Assembly (NCBI GenBank): GCA_020205615.1
Contig: CM035166.1
Coordinates: 86,384,862-86,448,861, forward strand
DNA: 64,000 nt
From: Panax quinquefolius
Lineage: Eukaryota > Streptophyta > Magnoliopsida > Apiales > Araliaceae
Direction: 5' to 3'
Shown: positions 46,444 to 58,892 of the stretch, in pieces
How the letters are laid out: each line of letters opens with the position of its first letter
How positions within the stretch are numbered: position 1 is the first letter of the stretch
The notes under the pieces: model-generated
Database searches by the model: none
The model's input: the letters and a program-made list of their open reading frames with translations, nothing else
What the model was told of the DNA's origin: nothing
Translations under genes and position numbers: made by a program

Positions 46444-46990
46444 GACAGCAACAGGAGATAATCCTTTCCGCACAAGCTTCAAGCTACTTTGGCCGATGTA
46501 TCTCTCAAACTCTAAGAGAGAGATAACATCTATCAGAAGGCCATACAAGATCAAAAGGTTGAAACTCTACGAATTCAGAAGGCCAATGAAGAGCAGATTC
46601 AAGCCCTCTCTGACAAGATTGATGATATGAGGCAGACCTTCTCAAACAAGAACTTGAGCTAAGCCAAAGAAGAACTAAAGTTTGAAGTTGCTCAACTCCT
46701 CCCACCGACAGAAGCGCCTTAATTCCATCATGGAGCAGCTCTCTCAAATGATTAATGGCAAAAAGGGGGAGAAAAAGAGGCATAGAAAGAAGAGGAGCAA
46801 GAGGCACTCAAGGAAGAGCAGGGGGTTAAGGGAGAAGAAGTCAAAGAAGAAGAAAGCAGCTGCAGATAAAGAGTCATCATTTGAGGGGGAGCCAAAAGAT
46901 GATGATAACAAAATTGCAAAGTCTGAGGGGGAGCATGATCAGAAAGATGCTGAAGAGGAACCAAGCAAAGACAGAAGGTCATCATCCTAG
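46444..46990 (+). pseudogene. X protein, C-terminal coiled coil and Lys/Arg-rich tail
   Basis: After the TAG at 46442, broken frames give heptad-like ISLLEF and QIQALSDKIDDM, KEELKFEVAQLLP-like sequences. From 46682 the open frame reads SIMEQLSQMINGKKGEKKRH, RKKRSKRHSRKSRG and KKKKAAADKESSFEGEPKDD, ending at 46990. The tail is strongly basic and then acidic. No family recognised. Confidence 0.45.
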
Positions 46991-47000
46991 GGGGAGCAAG
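46761..47000 (+). other. Four extra purine tracts GGGGGAG before the X 3' LTR
   Basis: AAAAGGGGGAGAAAAAG at 46761, TTTGAGGGGGAGCC at 46881, TCTGAGGGGGAGCATG at 46922 and CCTAGGGGGAGCAAG at 46986. Each looks like a copia-type polypurine tract, while the one next to the LTR reads AAATAGGGGAAGAT. Confidence 0.7.
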
Positions 47001-47243
47001 AGCAAGAAGAACAAATAGTCGAGTAGCTGATCAACAAGCATCCTGGAAACATACATGAGCCAAGGAGGTACATCTCTAACCTTTTAGATATGTTCTGGAT
47101 CCAGGATGTAGAATGTCTGACTATATAAATTGCCATATCAATATAAATGACATTCATGATTATATGTTTTAGAAATACAGCTGCTCATTGTATATAAGAT
47201 TCATTCATAACATGCATATGCACTTATTGTTTTTGTCATAATC

Positions 47244-47257
47244 AAATAGGGGAAGAT
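47244..47257 (+). other. Polypurine tract of X
   Basis: AAATAGGGGAAGAT directly before the LTR start TGTCAGG at 47258, preceded by TTTTTGTCATAATC. Confidence 0.8.
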
Positions 47258-47309
47258 TGTCAGGAATAAGCATTTGAATGATATTCCTATTTAATATATG
47301 ATTTGATTA

Positions 47310-47350
<41 letters not shown>

Positions 47351-47599
47351 TATGCAAGTATGCTTGCATTAAGAAAAGATGTAAAGTCCTTTGATAGATA
47401 ATAGAAATATATGTACAAGGACTTAGAATGAATTGATCAAATATGTTAGGTTGATCCTACATAAGCAAAATAGCTCTGTAAAGTCCTTAAAAAGAAATGA
47501 TGTACAAGGACTATAAATATAGAAATATCAAGCTTGTTAGGTTGATCTTATGATGTAATAGAGATAGGCTACCGATCGTCGAAAGCACCGCACTGTAAG

Positions 47600-48810
47600 T
47601 CGAGATCCGCCAGTGAGTCAAGATTAACTCGAGAGCTATCGAGGCAGAATAGAAGAATGCAAGATAGTAGTCTTGGAGTTCGTAGACTGCCAGGGGAAAC
47701 GAAGAAGGAACTTAGTGTATCGCTTCTTCAGGATCGTAGTGTGCTGAGGAAGTCATGTTCAGAATCGTAGAGACACACCGCCCACGAGCCGGTAATTGGC
47801 CTTCTTCCGGCCAAGATGAAATGTAAACTACACTCAGAGTCGTAGAGTCTACTGATGCCAAAGCCAAGTCAAGGATTATAGATCACACTCTGAGTTCGTA
47901 GAGTCTATTGATTACATGCAGAGATCGTAGCCAAGCAAGATCAAATGAAGACAACAAACACAAGGCAGAAATCGTAGAGTGTCAAGATCTGATCTCGAGA
48001 TCGTAGCGGTTCGCACCAAAGAAAAGTCAATCGTAGAAAGTGCGTAACTCACGATCTCAAAAGAAGTGCTGCTCACAATGCAAGCATGTAATCGTAGAGA
48101 GCATATACGGTTCTCAACAAATGAGCACTCCCAGAATATCCAAAGGAACGAAGCCTCTGGTTCAAGCTGCAAGCTACATCCAAGGAAACCTGAGTGCACT
48201 CAACGAATGGCATGCAGGCTAACAGAAGATCTCAGCACCAACCTAATCAGCATTAAGATTGAGGTGTAAGGCCATTCGTGATGAAGGCTTCCACAAGGAG
48301 ATCCAAAGAAGACTTCAGAAGTTGACTAAGGAAAGTCAGTTTTTGCAGTAGCTATCAAGTGAACAGAAGACAACGATCTTGGAAGCAACCAAGATTGTAG
48401 TGTTTGCAAAACAAAGAAGGAACTAATGGAAGGTGAACCGAGATACTGGTCAGCCTCTGATTAGCAAGGCAAAAGTGATTAAGTGCAGGGTAAGCTCATT
48501 GATGATAAGTGAACGGGAGATCACAAGAAGAAAGCAAGCTGGACACGCCACAAATCTGAAGTGTCTTGATATTCAGAAGGGGACTAGAGCAAGGAATTAG
48601 GTCATCGGGTCTACGAGAAGCAGTAGAAGAAAATAGAAGTATCAAGAACCGCATAATACTGTCTGAAGAGGTGTTCTACATTGAAGATCCAATCAATACT
48701 CTTCAAGATCGTAGTGTTAACCCTACCAGTCAATGAACAACACTCAACAAGACGCTACAATCAAGTCCTTGAAGATGTGCATCAGAATCGTAGAGTTCGA
48801 ATAACTGAAG
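47600..48810 (+). repeat. Dispersed ATCGTAG motif array in X 3' LTR
   Basis: Same array as 27810-29010, a few copies changed (for example GATTGTAG and GATTATAG), which fits decay of a once uniform motif. Confidence 0.8.
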
Positions 48811-49106
48811 ACTGAAGCATTGGCAAAGGTTCAATCTGAAGGGTAATATTCTGACAAGTGCTTATTGAGAGCATCGATGCAATAGGACAACCTCTGATCA
48901 AGAAATCAAAAAGAGGTAATAAAGTCTTTGACCTACCCAAGACAATTAAAGTGATACATCTGACATGGCAGGTGAAATAGTAGACTGCAGCGTTAGAAAA
49001 AGTATGATATGTCACATCAAGCAGTCTACCTCAAGCAACTCGAGATCTGTGAAGAGATTTGAATAGCCTTCAACGGCTACTTTCCAACTGAAGGATTGGG
49101 AAGGAG

Positions 49107-49114
49107 TATAAATA
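49107..49114 (+). promoter_or_regulatory. TATA box of X 3' LTR
   Basis: TATAAATA in GGAAGGAGTATAAATAAGG. Confidence 0.7.
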
Positions 49115-50330
49115 AGGAAGAGCTTCAAAGATCAAAGGTTGTTGGAGTTGCCGAGTTTGGAGAGAAGGTGGACTGATCTGAACCATATGAGATAGTGAGT
49201 CCGAAGGCTCACTCTACGATCCACCAAGAACACTCAGAAGTCAGATAAAGAAAGAAGTAGATGTGTGACTTCTACTATATAAAAGTGAGAGTTCCACTAC
49301 ATGAAGAGTGTTCAGAACTGTCGAGAGAAAGAAGAGCATCATGACATCTTGATGTCCATCATGGGAAGACTCTAAGTACAATAGAGAAGAGCTTACAGTC
49401 ATCTTAGCAAGTCCATCATAAGAAGACATCAAGTAGCAGAAGGGAGATCACAAAAGCCATCTTGGTGTCAAGCATGAGAAAGCTTCTAAGTACCTAATAG
49501 AAGAGCCTACAGTCAGCTTGGAAGCCTCTCGTGTGAAGTCATCAAGTACCAAGGAGAATGATCTTCAAGGCATTTCAACAAGGGGTCATCCGAAGTGGTT
49601 GAGTAACCATAGAAGCTGAGCATCATGCAACACTCAGTTGCACTTCAAGGATGATCAAGTCAAGCTGCTAAGTATAGAAGATGTTCAGAGCATGAAGACA
49701 TCTTAGTAGCTCAGTACCGACTCCAACAACAACAAACAAACAACTCAACAAAGGCAGGGCCTGTGGGGTCCTTGTCCGAAGGGACTAAACAAAGCAGGGC
49801 CAGAAGGGTCCTTGTCCGGAGGGACTAAACGAAGTTCCAAGCCTGCTAGGCTTGAAGAGTTCCTAGGGAACTAGAGGAGTCCCAAGGTGTTGGGCCTCAA
49901 GAGTTCTTAGTGAATCAAGTCTCAAGGTCACGGCCTCAAGGAATCTTAGTGATTCTGTGGTGTCGCCTTCCTTAGTGGAAATCTCGCTAGTTGAAAGCGG
50001 AAGAATGGATTAGGAGCTTGAGTCTCGAACCACTTAAAACCCTTGTGTCTTTTACATTATGTCATTTACATTATGTACTATAATCGCTATAATCGCTATG
50101 TATGTTTTAACCGCTATAACTAAACTTACTCTACTTAACAATGTATGTATGATTATAAATATATCAATGAATGGGATCTTTTACTTATTCCGCTGTGCTT
50201 GAAAAGATTCTTATGTTTGTCATATGTTAATTATGAACAATATAATATAAACCAGAAAATTATTTGAAATAAAAGGATCTATTCAACCCCTCCCCCCTTC
50301 TAGATCTATTGTGCCCTCTGGGAACTAACA

Positions 50331-50335
50331 GATAG
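50331..50335. other. Target site duplication of X, right copy (GATAG)
   Basis: Matches 27462-27466. Confidence 0.9.
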
Positions 50336-50426
50336 ATAGATTTAACTTAAAATGTTCATTTAGCTGGCATTGTGAGTAAAGCGTAGCTTAATAGGTGAAA
50401 GTCTAAGATTTGCTCTTTAGCAGATC

Positions 50427-51607
50427 ATGTCGCCCAAATGTCAGGCGCGTAATAATCCCGTTCAAGAATCAGAGAGTGAGGTTGGGGATCAACCCAATCC
50501 AATGAGAATATTTGTTGAACTGATGGCAGAGGCCATGTAGGCTAGACCCCCACCAGTAGTGGTGTAGCCAGCACCCCAGTCGTAACCCGCGCCGCATTTG
50601 GATAACTTCAAAGATTTCAAGTTGGTAGGACCTCCTGAATTTATAGGAACTCTTGACCCGATCGAGGCACAAAATTGGGTTGAAGAAATGGAGAAAGTCT
50701 TCGAGGTCGCACGAGTGGCCGAGGAGCAGAAAATAGGATTCACCACCTTTATGATGAAGGGCGAAGCTAATTATTGGTGGAAAGCCAATAAAGGACGTGC
50801 AGGAGAATGAGTCATTCCATGGGATAGATTCAAAAAGCTATTCTTCGAGAATTACTTTATGGAGAATACGCAACATGACATGAAAGTCAAATTCTTGGAA
50901 CTAAAGCAGGGCAGTATGATGGTCGCAGAATATGCAGCTAAGTTCAACGAGCTGGCCTGATTCGCTCCACATCAGTTGGACATTGAGGCCAAAAAAGCAA
51001 AAAGATTTGAGTTGGGTTTGAAATCGTGGGTGCAGAGAGGAGTCATTGTGTTGAAGATTAAGAACTTCTCTGAGCTGTTGGAAAGGGCTATTATTGCGAA
51101 AGGAGGCGATGAAGCCATAACACGATTTAACCAGGATAAAAAGAAAGGTCAAGAGGGAAATAAAGGGGGAAGCATCGGAGGCAGGAACCCCATCAAGCGT
51201 AAATGGTCTGAAAGCCAATCTTCTAGAGGTAACAAGTCTGGGGGAGAGGCCAAGAAAAGTGGGAAGTGCAGCAACTGCGGAAGGGATTACTCGGGGGAGT
51301 GCATGAAAGGAAAGAGCGTTTGTTATCGTTGTGGACAACCGGGGCATATGGATCCTTTAGTGTCCAAATAAGAAGAATGGAGGGTGTTTCTCCTACAGAG
51401 CACCCGAACACCAAATCAAGGACTGCTTAAAGAGGAAAGGAGATGCAGGGAGTGGCAACTACAACAACAACAATAACTACAACAGTAACAACAACAGCAA
51501 GCTGAGCATCAGAGGGCCAGCTAGTCATGCCAATAAACCGATATCACACACCTTCAACATGACCGTACATGATGCTGTTGAATCTAAGGACGTGGTGTCA
51601 GGTATCA
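50427..51607 (+). pseudogene. W gag with zinc knuckles and start of protease, cut by A
   Basis: ATG at 50427 (MSPKCQARNNPVQESESEVG). The gag core is in the same frame: FKDFKLVGPPEFIGTLDPIE, AQNWVEEMEKVFEVA, FMMKGEANYWWKANKG, FKKLFFENYFMENTQHDMKV, KFLELKQGSMMVAEYAAKFN. From 50976 an open stretch covers ELLERAIIAKGG and a basic linker to the knuckles CSNCGRDYSGEC and VCYRCGQPGHM; the first has Tyr where His is usual. After a frameshift near 51365 come a QQQ/NNN-rich linker and the protease lead-in HTFNMTVHDAVESKDVVSGI, cut at 51607. Five in-frame stops (TAG, TAG, TAA, TGA, TGA) stand where relatives have Gln or Arg. Confidence 0.85.
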
Positions 51608-54600
51608 TGTAAAGCCCCCAAATTCGGGTACTTGAAACCCAAACTCGGTACTTCATGATACCATTTCTATGAGTGGAATAATACTAATACTAATAATAAT
51701 AACAATAATATAAAGATCAACTTAATTTACATATTCATCAGAGTCTAAATCCCAAGTACGTAACCTTTAAACATTCATTACAACCCATGATAGATAATAT
51801 ATATCATATTTGTCTTAATAAAGTTAACTATTACATAACATAGCATTGCGTTCATTCAGCAACCATTCCTTTTCCCTTATTCTTAGCAGAGCTCTCTGGT
51901 CGTTCACACTTAGCTGAAAACATTTAAATTAAGCAAGGATGAGCATTTGAGTGCCCAGCAAGTAATAGCAATTATATATATAAACTAAAAGAATTTAAAT
52001 GTTTTCAGACTACCCTTCTACAACAAGTCAATAGTTGTGGAAGTAATCAATCCGATAATAACATCATAACAACTCTCTTTCAAATTTTTGAAACTACATA
52101 TCGACTATAATCGGGGTTATGGTGACATGCTATGAACATTGTTTTAATTTTGAAAAGGTTAAACAAAATTCATCCTATAAACCGTCATAACTTACAGCAC
52201 GGGGTGATCACTGTTATGCCTCGCATTGATCAATACTACATGCAAGAACGAGGGTATCGTTCACTCTGTCCACCTTGAGTGCATAAACAGTTTTCCCGTG
52301 TAGGGATGTTCATACTTGTCTGGGTTCCAAATCAAAGGTTTTATCTTGTTCAACAATAATCTATAATTCAACATATATATATATACAGGTAATTGACAAT
52401 GGTATATCAACATGTGATTAAATAAAATGATTATCCAAGTGGGGACACTTGTATAACCATTTATAGAAATTAACGAACAGAATATATATATATATATCTA
52501 AATTAGCATATACTAACATGTTGATAATCAATGAACGTATATAATATAAGGCTAATAATCTGTATAGTAATAATATAATTCATAAATATTCTTACTCGTG
52601 TCCATTGCATAAAGAAAATGCAAAGGTAAGATACTTGCCTGATGCGCTGTTTACAGTTCACGACTTAGTTTTATCGTTTATATAACGACCTATCATTAAT
52701 CAGATCATTCATTCGATTAGAACAATATATTATAACACATAGTACTGCATTTCGCAGTCAGCACATAACCTAATCACATTATTACCCATGTTTAACAACC
52801 GTTGAATCACAAATAATCACATATCTAATTAAATTATATAAGTCCAGATCAATTTTTGAAATACGCTTGCAATCTGTAAACTGACTTTATCGGGTAATTA
52901 TCGAGTCTAAAACTCTATTCTGTAACTCACTATCTATAAATATCAGTCATATTATTTTTAAATGACTTATAATAATTTTAAAACATTTATTATAATTTAT
53001 CGCTGAATTTTCAAACATCGGAATCATTATTAAATTATTTAAATATTAATCAATTCTATTATCATTAATATTTAATTAATATTAAACTATTAACGAAATT
53101 ATTTCCAAAATGTTAAAGTTATTTATAATAACTTAAAATACTTTTAAAGTATTAATATTACCCTTAAATGATTTTTAAAACAATTAAAATCATTTTAAAT
53201 AATTACCATTAATATTTAAATATTAATGTACTATTTATCAAAATATCAAAAGTCTTTAATCATTACTTAAAATATTTTTAATTCATTTATATCATTTTTT
53301 AAATGATTTTTATATTAATAAAATCATTTTAAAACTATTTATTTAATATAATTATTAAATAAATTTAATATCTTTACTAATAAGTTAATAATCATTAATA
53401 TTAAATTATTAATGAAATTATCCTTTAAATATTAAAAGTTCTATTTTATAACTTAAAATATCTTTAAACACTTTATCTTCATTTAAAATGATTATTATAA
53501 TATAAAAATCATTTTTAAACTAAATTCTCTAATATAATTATTAAATAACTTTAATATCATTAATAATAATTAATTAATAAAATTTATCTTTAAATATTAA
53601 AAGTTATATTTTATAACTTAAAATATTTTAAAACATTTATTTTCATTTAAATCGATTTTTCTAATATTAAAATTATTTTTAAACTAATTTATTTAATATA
53701 ATTATCAAATAATTCTAATATCATTAATATTAAATAATTAATGAAATTTTCTTTAAAATATTAAAATTTATATTTTATAACTTAAAATATTATTAAATAA
53801 CTTTTTATCATTTAAAATGATTTTTAATATATTAAAATCATTTTTAATTAATTTATTTAATGCATTTATTAAATAAATAAAATATCAATAATATCCAAAT
53901 AAATATTAATATTTATGAAAAATATGTCAAATTATTAAAAGTTAATTTTTATAACTCAAAATAATTTTTAAAATTTATTTTGTAATTATTAAAATTTATT
54001 TACTATTTTTAAATGATTTTTCGAAATTAAAATAAATATAATTATTAAATCTGTCGCTATAGCCTTTAGCGACAGAAAGCGTCGCCGTAGGTGTTCTTGA
54101 GCCCTCGAGAACATTCATAGCAGTTGACGAGGGACCAAGTTTGACCAGAAATCGTGAACTGTGTAATGTGTTTTTGAGCTATCTATTGATCAAATATTGT
54201 AGTGTTAGTGTAGCACTACAAGTATTAATCAAGGTCTGGGTCATATGACAAAATACAAGCAAGATATGGAAGCTTAAACTATCTGTCAGACCCGTTCTTC
54301 GTTTTCTGGGTTACCCAGAAAACAAGAACAGCTCGACTGATCACTTTTGGGCTTCCACAACTTGCTTTTGGTGTTACGTTTTTGTGATCTAAAAGTTTCA
54401 GGTTGTAGCTAGCATGCAAGAGAGTAGATCTATTACATAAAATACAAATAACATGAACAGAATCAAAAGTTAAGACCCAGTCAAACCATGTCAGTCGACA
54501 TGTTCATATGTTTTCTGAGTTACCCGTAAAATGAGAGAATCTTTCGACTTGCTTAGTTGACCGATCATTCACTACAATCACCTAGCTTAATTATTAGGCG

Positions 54601-55154
54601 ATTTTAATCCATAAACATGTAGTATAACCTACATACTACAATTTAGATACATCAACAGAACCAAAACATACACAATCAGCGGATCCGGGTCGAATCAATA
54701 CGTTGAAAAGTTTGTTTCAGTCAATTTCGGGTTACCCCAGAACGCCTATCGTAGTCGGCTCAATAACTTTTGACCTTAATTATCTTGCAACCTGGACTCG
54801 ATATAAGTATTATTCTTGATCCAGATCCAAGAGCACATAACAGACTACAACTACAAACTTTCAAAACACAAAAATCATTAAAGATCACAGAGATATAAGG
54901 CCTGACATTCATTGTCAGACACCAAAACAAAAATTTTCTAGATTTTGTAGATCTTCAAATCCGAGCCTCTAGATGTTATGGATCTAACATCTAGCAACCC
55001 AGATCATCATTAGACACCTTATATAACATGTTTAAAAAAAATCTAACATCTAACAACAAATTTTTGGTCAGATTTCAAGCTAGGGTTTTATACCTTCTAT
55101 GAACGATTTTTGATTTCTGGCTTCTGATTTGGTTATGGTATTCGTGGGGCTTGG
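51608..55154 (-). repeat. A: partial LTR of the BC family, inserted in W gag
   Basis: The left end TGTAAAGCCCCCAAATTCGG corresponds to the LTR end TGTGGCGCCCC of B and C, and the body is alignable with B from 55155 to about 58535. It stops at GGGGCTTGG where BC begins. The remaining third, with TATA and U3, must be to the right of BC, outside the window. TATCA (51603-51607) is the presumed target duplication. An AT-rich block fills 52900-54050. Confidence 0.85.
54052..54112 (-). other. Twin hairpins in LTR A
   Basis: First: TGTCGCTA, 7-base loop, TAGCGACA (54052-54074), a perfect 8-bp stem. Second: GTTCTTGA, loop GCCC, TCGAGAAC (54093-54112), one mismatch. Equivalent pairs lie in B and C. 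Confidence 0.8.
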
Positions 55155-55951
55155 TGTGGCGCCCCTAAATTCGGATACTTGAAACCCGAACTCAGTGCTT
55201 CACGATACCATTTTTTTTGAGCGAAATAATACTAATAATAATAATAATATAAATAACAAACTTAGTTTATATATATCAGAGTCTAATCCCAAGTACGCAA
55301 CCTTTACTATAATTCCTTACATGATAGATAATATATATCATTGCCTTAATAAAGTCTAACTATTACAAAAGATACCATTAAACATATTCTGTTTGTTTTT
55401 CCTTTTCACTTGTTCTTGTTTGAACCTTCAGGTTAATCACGCTTAGCTAAAAATATTTAAATTAAGCAAGGATGAGCATTTGAGTGCCCAACAAGTAATA
55501 ACAATTATAATTAAATTTAGCTGAAAGAATTAAATATTTTCTTTGTACATCACTTCTACAACGAATTAATAGTTGTGAAGTCAACTGAACATATAATAAT
55601 AACATAACAATTCTATCTCAAATTTTTGAAACTACGTATTGACTATATATATAGGGTAGTCGAAATACTATGAACATTATTTTTAGTTTTCGTTAAGGTT
55701 TAACCGAATTTCATCTGCAAACCGTCATGTCTTACAGGCACGAGGGTGATATGCCCAATGTGCCCTGTATTGATCAATACTACATTACAAGAACGATATT
55801 ATCGTTCACTCTGTCGCCAGGTAGATAAAAATTTTTCCGTGATCGGGATGTTCATATTTTAGATCGAATCCAAACCAAAACAATTTGATTGGATACAAAA
55901 GGTTTTTATCATTTCAACGACAATTCTAAATTTGTGTCTAGTGATCAAATA

Positions 55952-55996
<45 letters not shown>

Positions 55997-57452
55997 GTGA
56001 TTAAATACAATGATTATCCAAGTGGGGACACTTGTATAACCATATATAGAAATTAACGAACATAATATATATATGAATTACTATATACTAACATGTTGAT
56101 AATCAATGATCGGATATAGAATATATCACAATAGGGTTAATAATATAGCATAATAATAATATAATTCTGAAACTTCTTACTCATGTCCATTGCATAAAGG
56201 AAATGCAAATGTAAGATACTTGACTGATGCGCTGCTTACAGTTCGTAATTAGTTCTATCTTTTATATCACGACCTATCATTAATCAGATCATTTTACTGA
56301 TTAGAATAACATATTATAACACATAACGCTTCTTATTGCAGTCAACACATAACCTAATCACATTGGCACATAGGTTTAACAACCATTGAATCACAAATAA
56401 TCACATATTTAATTAAATTATCTAAGTCCAAATAAATTTCTGAAATATGTCGGTGAACCGACGGCTTAATCGGGTAATTATTGAGTCTAAGATTTTGTCC
56501 CGTAACTTAGTATCAGTCATATTATTTTTAAATGACTTAATATAATTTTTAAAACATTTATTATAACTTATCATGAAATTTCAAACATCGGAATCATTAT
56601 TAAATGATTTAAATATTAATTAATTTCATTATCATTAACATTTAATTAATATTAAACTATTAATGAAACCATTGCCAAAATATTAAAGTTATTTATAATA
56701 ACTTAGAATATTTTAAAAGTATTAATATTACCCTTAAATGATTTTTAAAATATTTAAAATCATTTTTAAATAATTATCATTAATATATTAAAGTATTAAT
56801 GTATTATTTATCAAAATATTAAAAGTCATTAATTATAACTTAATAATATTTTTAATTCATTTATATCCTTTTAAATGATTTTTAAATTAATAAAACCATT
56901 TTAAACTATTTATTTATTATTAAATAAATTTAATATTATTAATAATAAATTAATAATCATTAATATTAATTTATTAATGAAGTTATCCTTTAAATATTAA
57001 AAGTTATATTTTATAACTTCAAATATCTTTAAACACTTTATTTTCATTTAAAATGATTTTTTCTAATTATAAAATCATTTTTAATTAATTTATTTAATAT
57101 AATTACTAATTAAATCTAATAGCATTAATATTAAATAATTAATGAAATTTGTCTTAAAATATTAAAAGTTATATTTTATAACTTAAAATATTATTAAATA
57201 CCTTTTATCATTTAAAATGATTTTTAACATAATAAAATCATTTTAATCAATTTATTTAATGCATTTATTAAATAAATAAAATATAAATAATATCCAAATA
57301 ATTATTAATATTTATGAAAAATATGTCAAATTATTAAAAGTTAATTTTTTATAACTTAAAATAATTTTTAAAACTATTTTTGGAATTTTTAATAAATAAA
57401 TTTCTATTTTTAAATGATTTTTGGAAAATAAATTAAATAAAATAAATAAAAC

Positions 57453-57513
57453 TGTCGCTATAGCCTTTAGCGATAAAATCTGTCGCCTTAGGTGTTCTTG
57501 AGCCCTCAAGAAC
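57453..57513 (-). other. Twin hairpins in LTR B
   Basis: TGTCGCTA..TAGCGATA (57453-57475, one mismatch) and GTTCTTGA-GCCC-TCAAGAAC (57494-57513, perfect). Confidence 0.8.
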
Positions 57514-58651
57514 ATTCATAGTAGTTAACAAGTGAGCACGTTTGACCAAACATTACTCTCTGATTATTGTGTTTCTGGGTAAGTAAATGATTAGAGGTTG
57601 TAGTACTACTATCGACTACACGATCCAACAAACAAACATGGCCAACAAACAAAAACCGAGAGATCTAGGCTTGCAAAGTGGGCATCGGAGATGTTCTTCA
57701 TTTTCAGGTTACCCAAATGAAAGCGATTCATTCAATCCACTTTTGGGCTTCCACAACATGATATCCTGTTGATGTTTAAGTGATTTAAGGCTTTCAGGTT
57801 CTAGACCACATGTAGTACTATAGATCTATCACAAAACATCAACATAACAACTCATCAACCAAATATGGACTAGTCAAAGTAGTGGTCAGAAACTGCTTAT
57901 GAAGGTTTCTGGGTTACCCAGAAACTTCATCCGGCAGTTTCGTCCACACCACTTTGACCACTGATTACTTTGAGTCAAAGAAGGATATAAAGATTCTAGA
58001 GGCATGGTCATGTAGCCTACACTTCAGACAAGAACATTACCATAATAACAGAGTCTAACACATAAAAACAAGCAAGATCTAAACGCATGAACATCTTGTG
58101 CCGGACTTCTGGGCACGTTACGGGTTACCCGAAGCGTTCGGTGATCGCCGGTCGGCGTGGTTTGACCACTAATAACTTTCAATCGACTTATGATCGACTC
58201 GATTCGGATTTTGGATCAAAGATCTCATGGCATACTACAAGATCAAACTTTAAAACACAAAAACTAAACACGAAGAGATCTCTACAAGGCTGACATTCCT
58301 TGTCGACAACAAAATTTTATTTTTCCAGATTTTGTAAATCTTCAAATCAGAGCCTCTAGATGTTATGGATCTAACATCTAGCAACCCGAATCATCTTTAT
58401 ACACTACATACAACATATTTAACACAAAAAACTAACATCTAACATAGGATCAAAAGTTAGATTTTGTTTTAGGGTTTATACCTCCTATGAGCACGTCTTT
58501 GATTCTTGCTCTTGATTTGGTTACGGAATTCATGGGGCTTGATTTGAGGATTTGGTCTAGTCTTTGAAATTCGTGGGTTTAGAGAGAGAGGCTCAAGGTT
58601 GAGTGTTTGTGCAAAATATGAGCTAGAAGTGACATTTTCTCTCTCTTAATC

Positions 58652-58659
58652 TATTTATA
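58652..58659 (-). promoter_or_regulatory. TATA box of LTR B
   Basis: Minus-strand TATAAATAG after CTAAGTGG, followed by AGAGAGAGAAAATG. Confidence 0.75.
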
Positions 58660-58892
58660 CCACTTAGATTCAATGAATCTAACTTGCAAGGTGTCAATAG
58701 AGATAAGCTTGAATGAGTTTTAGGCATGTGCTATAAATCTAGAGTGATGACTTGCAATCTAGCTTATTAAATAAATACCAAAAAGGCTAAGTTAGTAAAC
58801 TAACAAAGTAATTTAAGGGTATTTTTGTCCATGATGCTTGAATCTAGGTTAAAATCAATAGATCTTAAACCTTAAAGTTTCCCAAATAATTT

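Larger units (their letters stand above)
27467..50330 (+). mobile_element. X: non-autonomous LTR retrotransposon with a single transposon-derived protein, split by Y
   Basis: Two LTRs (27467-30581 and 47258-50330) begin TGTCAGGAATAAG and end GAACTAACA, flanked by GATAG. The primer site TTGGTATCAAAGG follows the 5' LTR, and AAATAGGGGAAGAT precedes the 3' LTR. Its own interior is only about 6.3 kb once Y (10.4 kb) is removed, and has no protease, RT, RNase H or integrase. It encodes one long protein starting at 33520. The 3' context TTTTTGTCATAATCAAATAG before the purine tract resembles the SIRE/Maximus branch of Ty1/copia (recall), so X probably borrows enzymes from such elements. Confidence 0.88.
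47258..50330 (+). repeat. X 3' LTR, 3073 bp
   Basis: Same start, end and internal order as the 5' LTR. Differences include a longer (TA)n, some changed ATCGTAG motifs, a shorter C-tract and several small indels. Confidence 0.92.

Noticed and set aside
46505..46985. Minus-strand open frames opposite the X tail
   Set aside because: Shadows of a purine-rich Lys/Glu-coding stretch.
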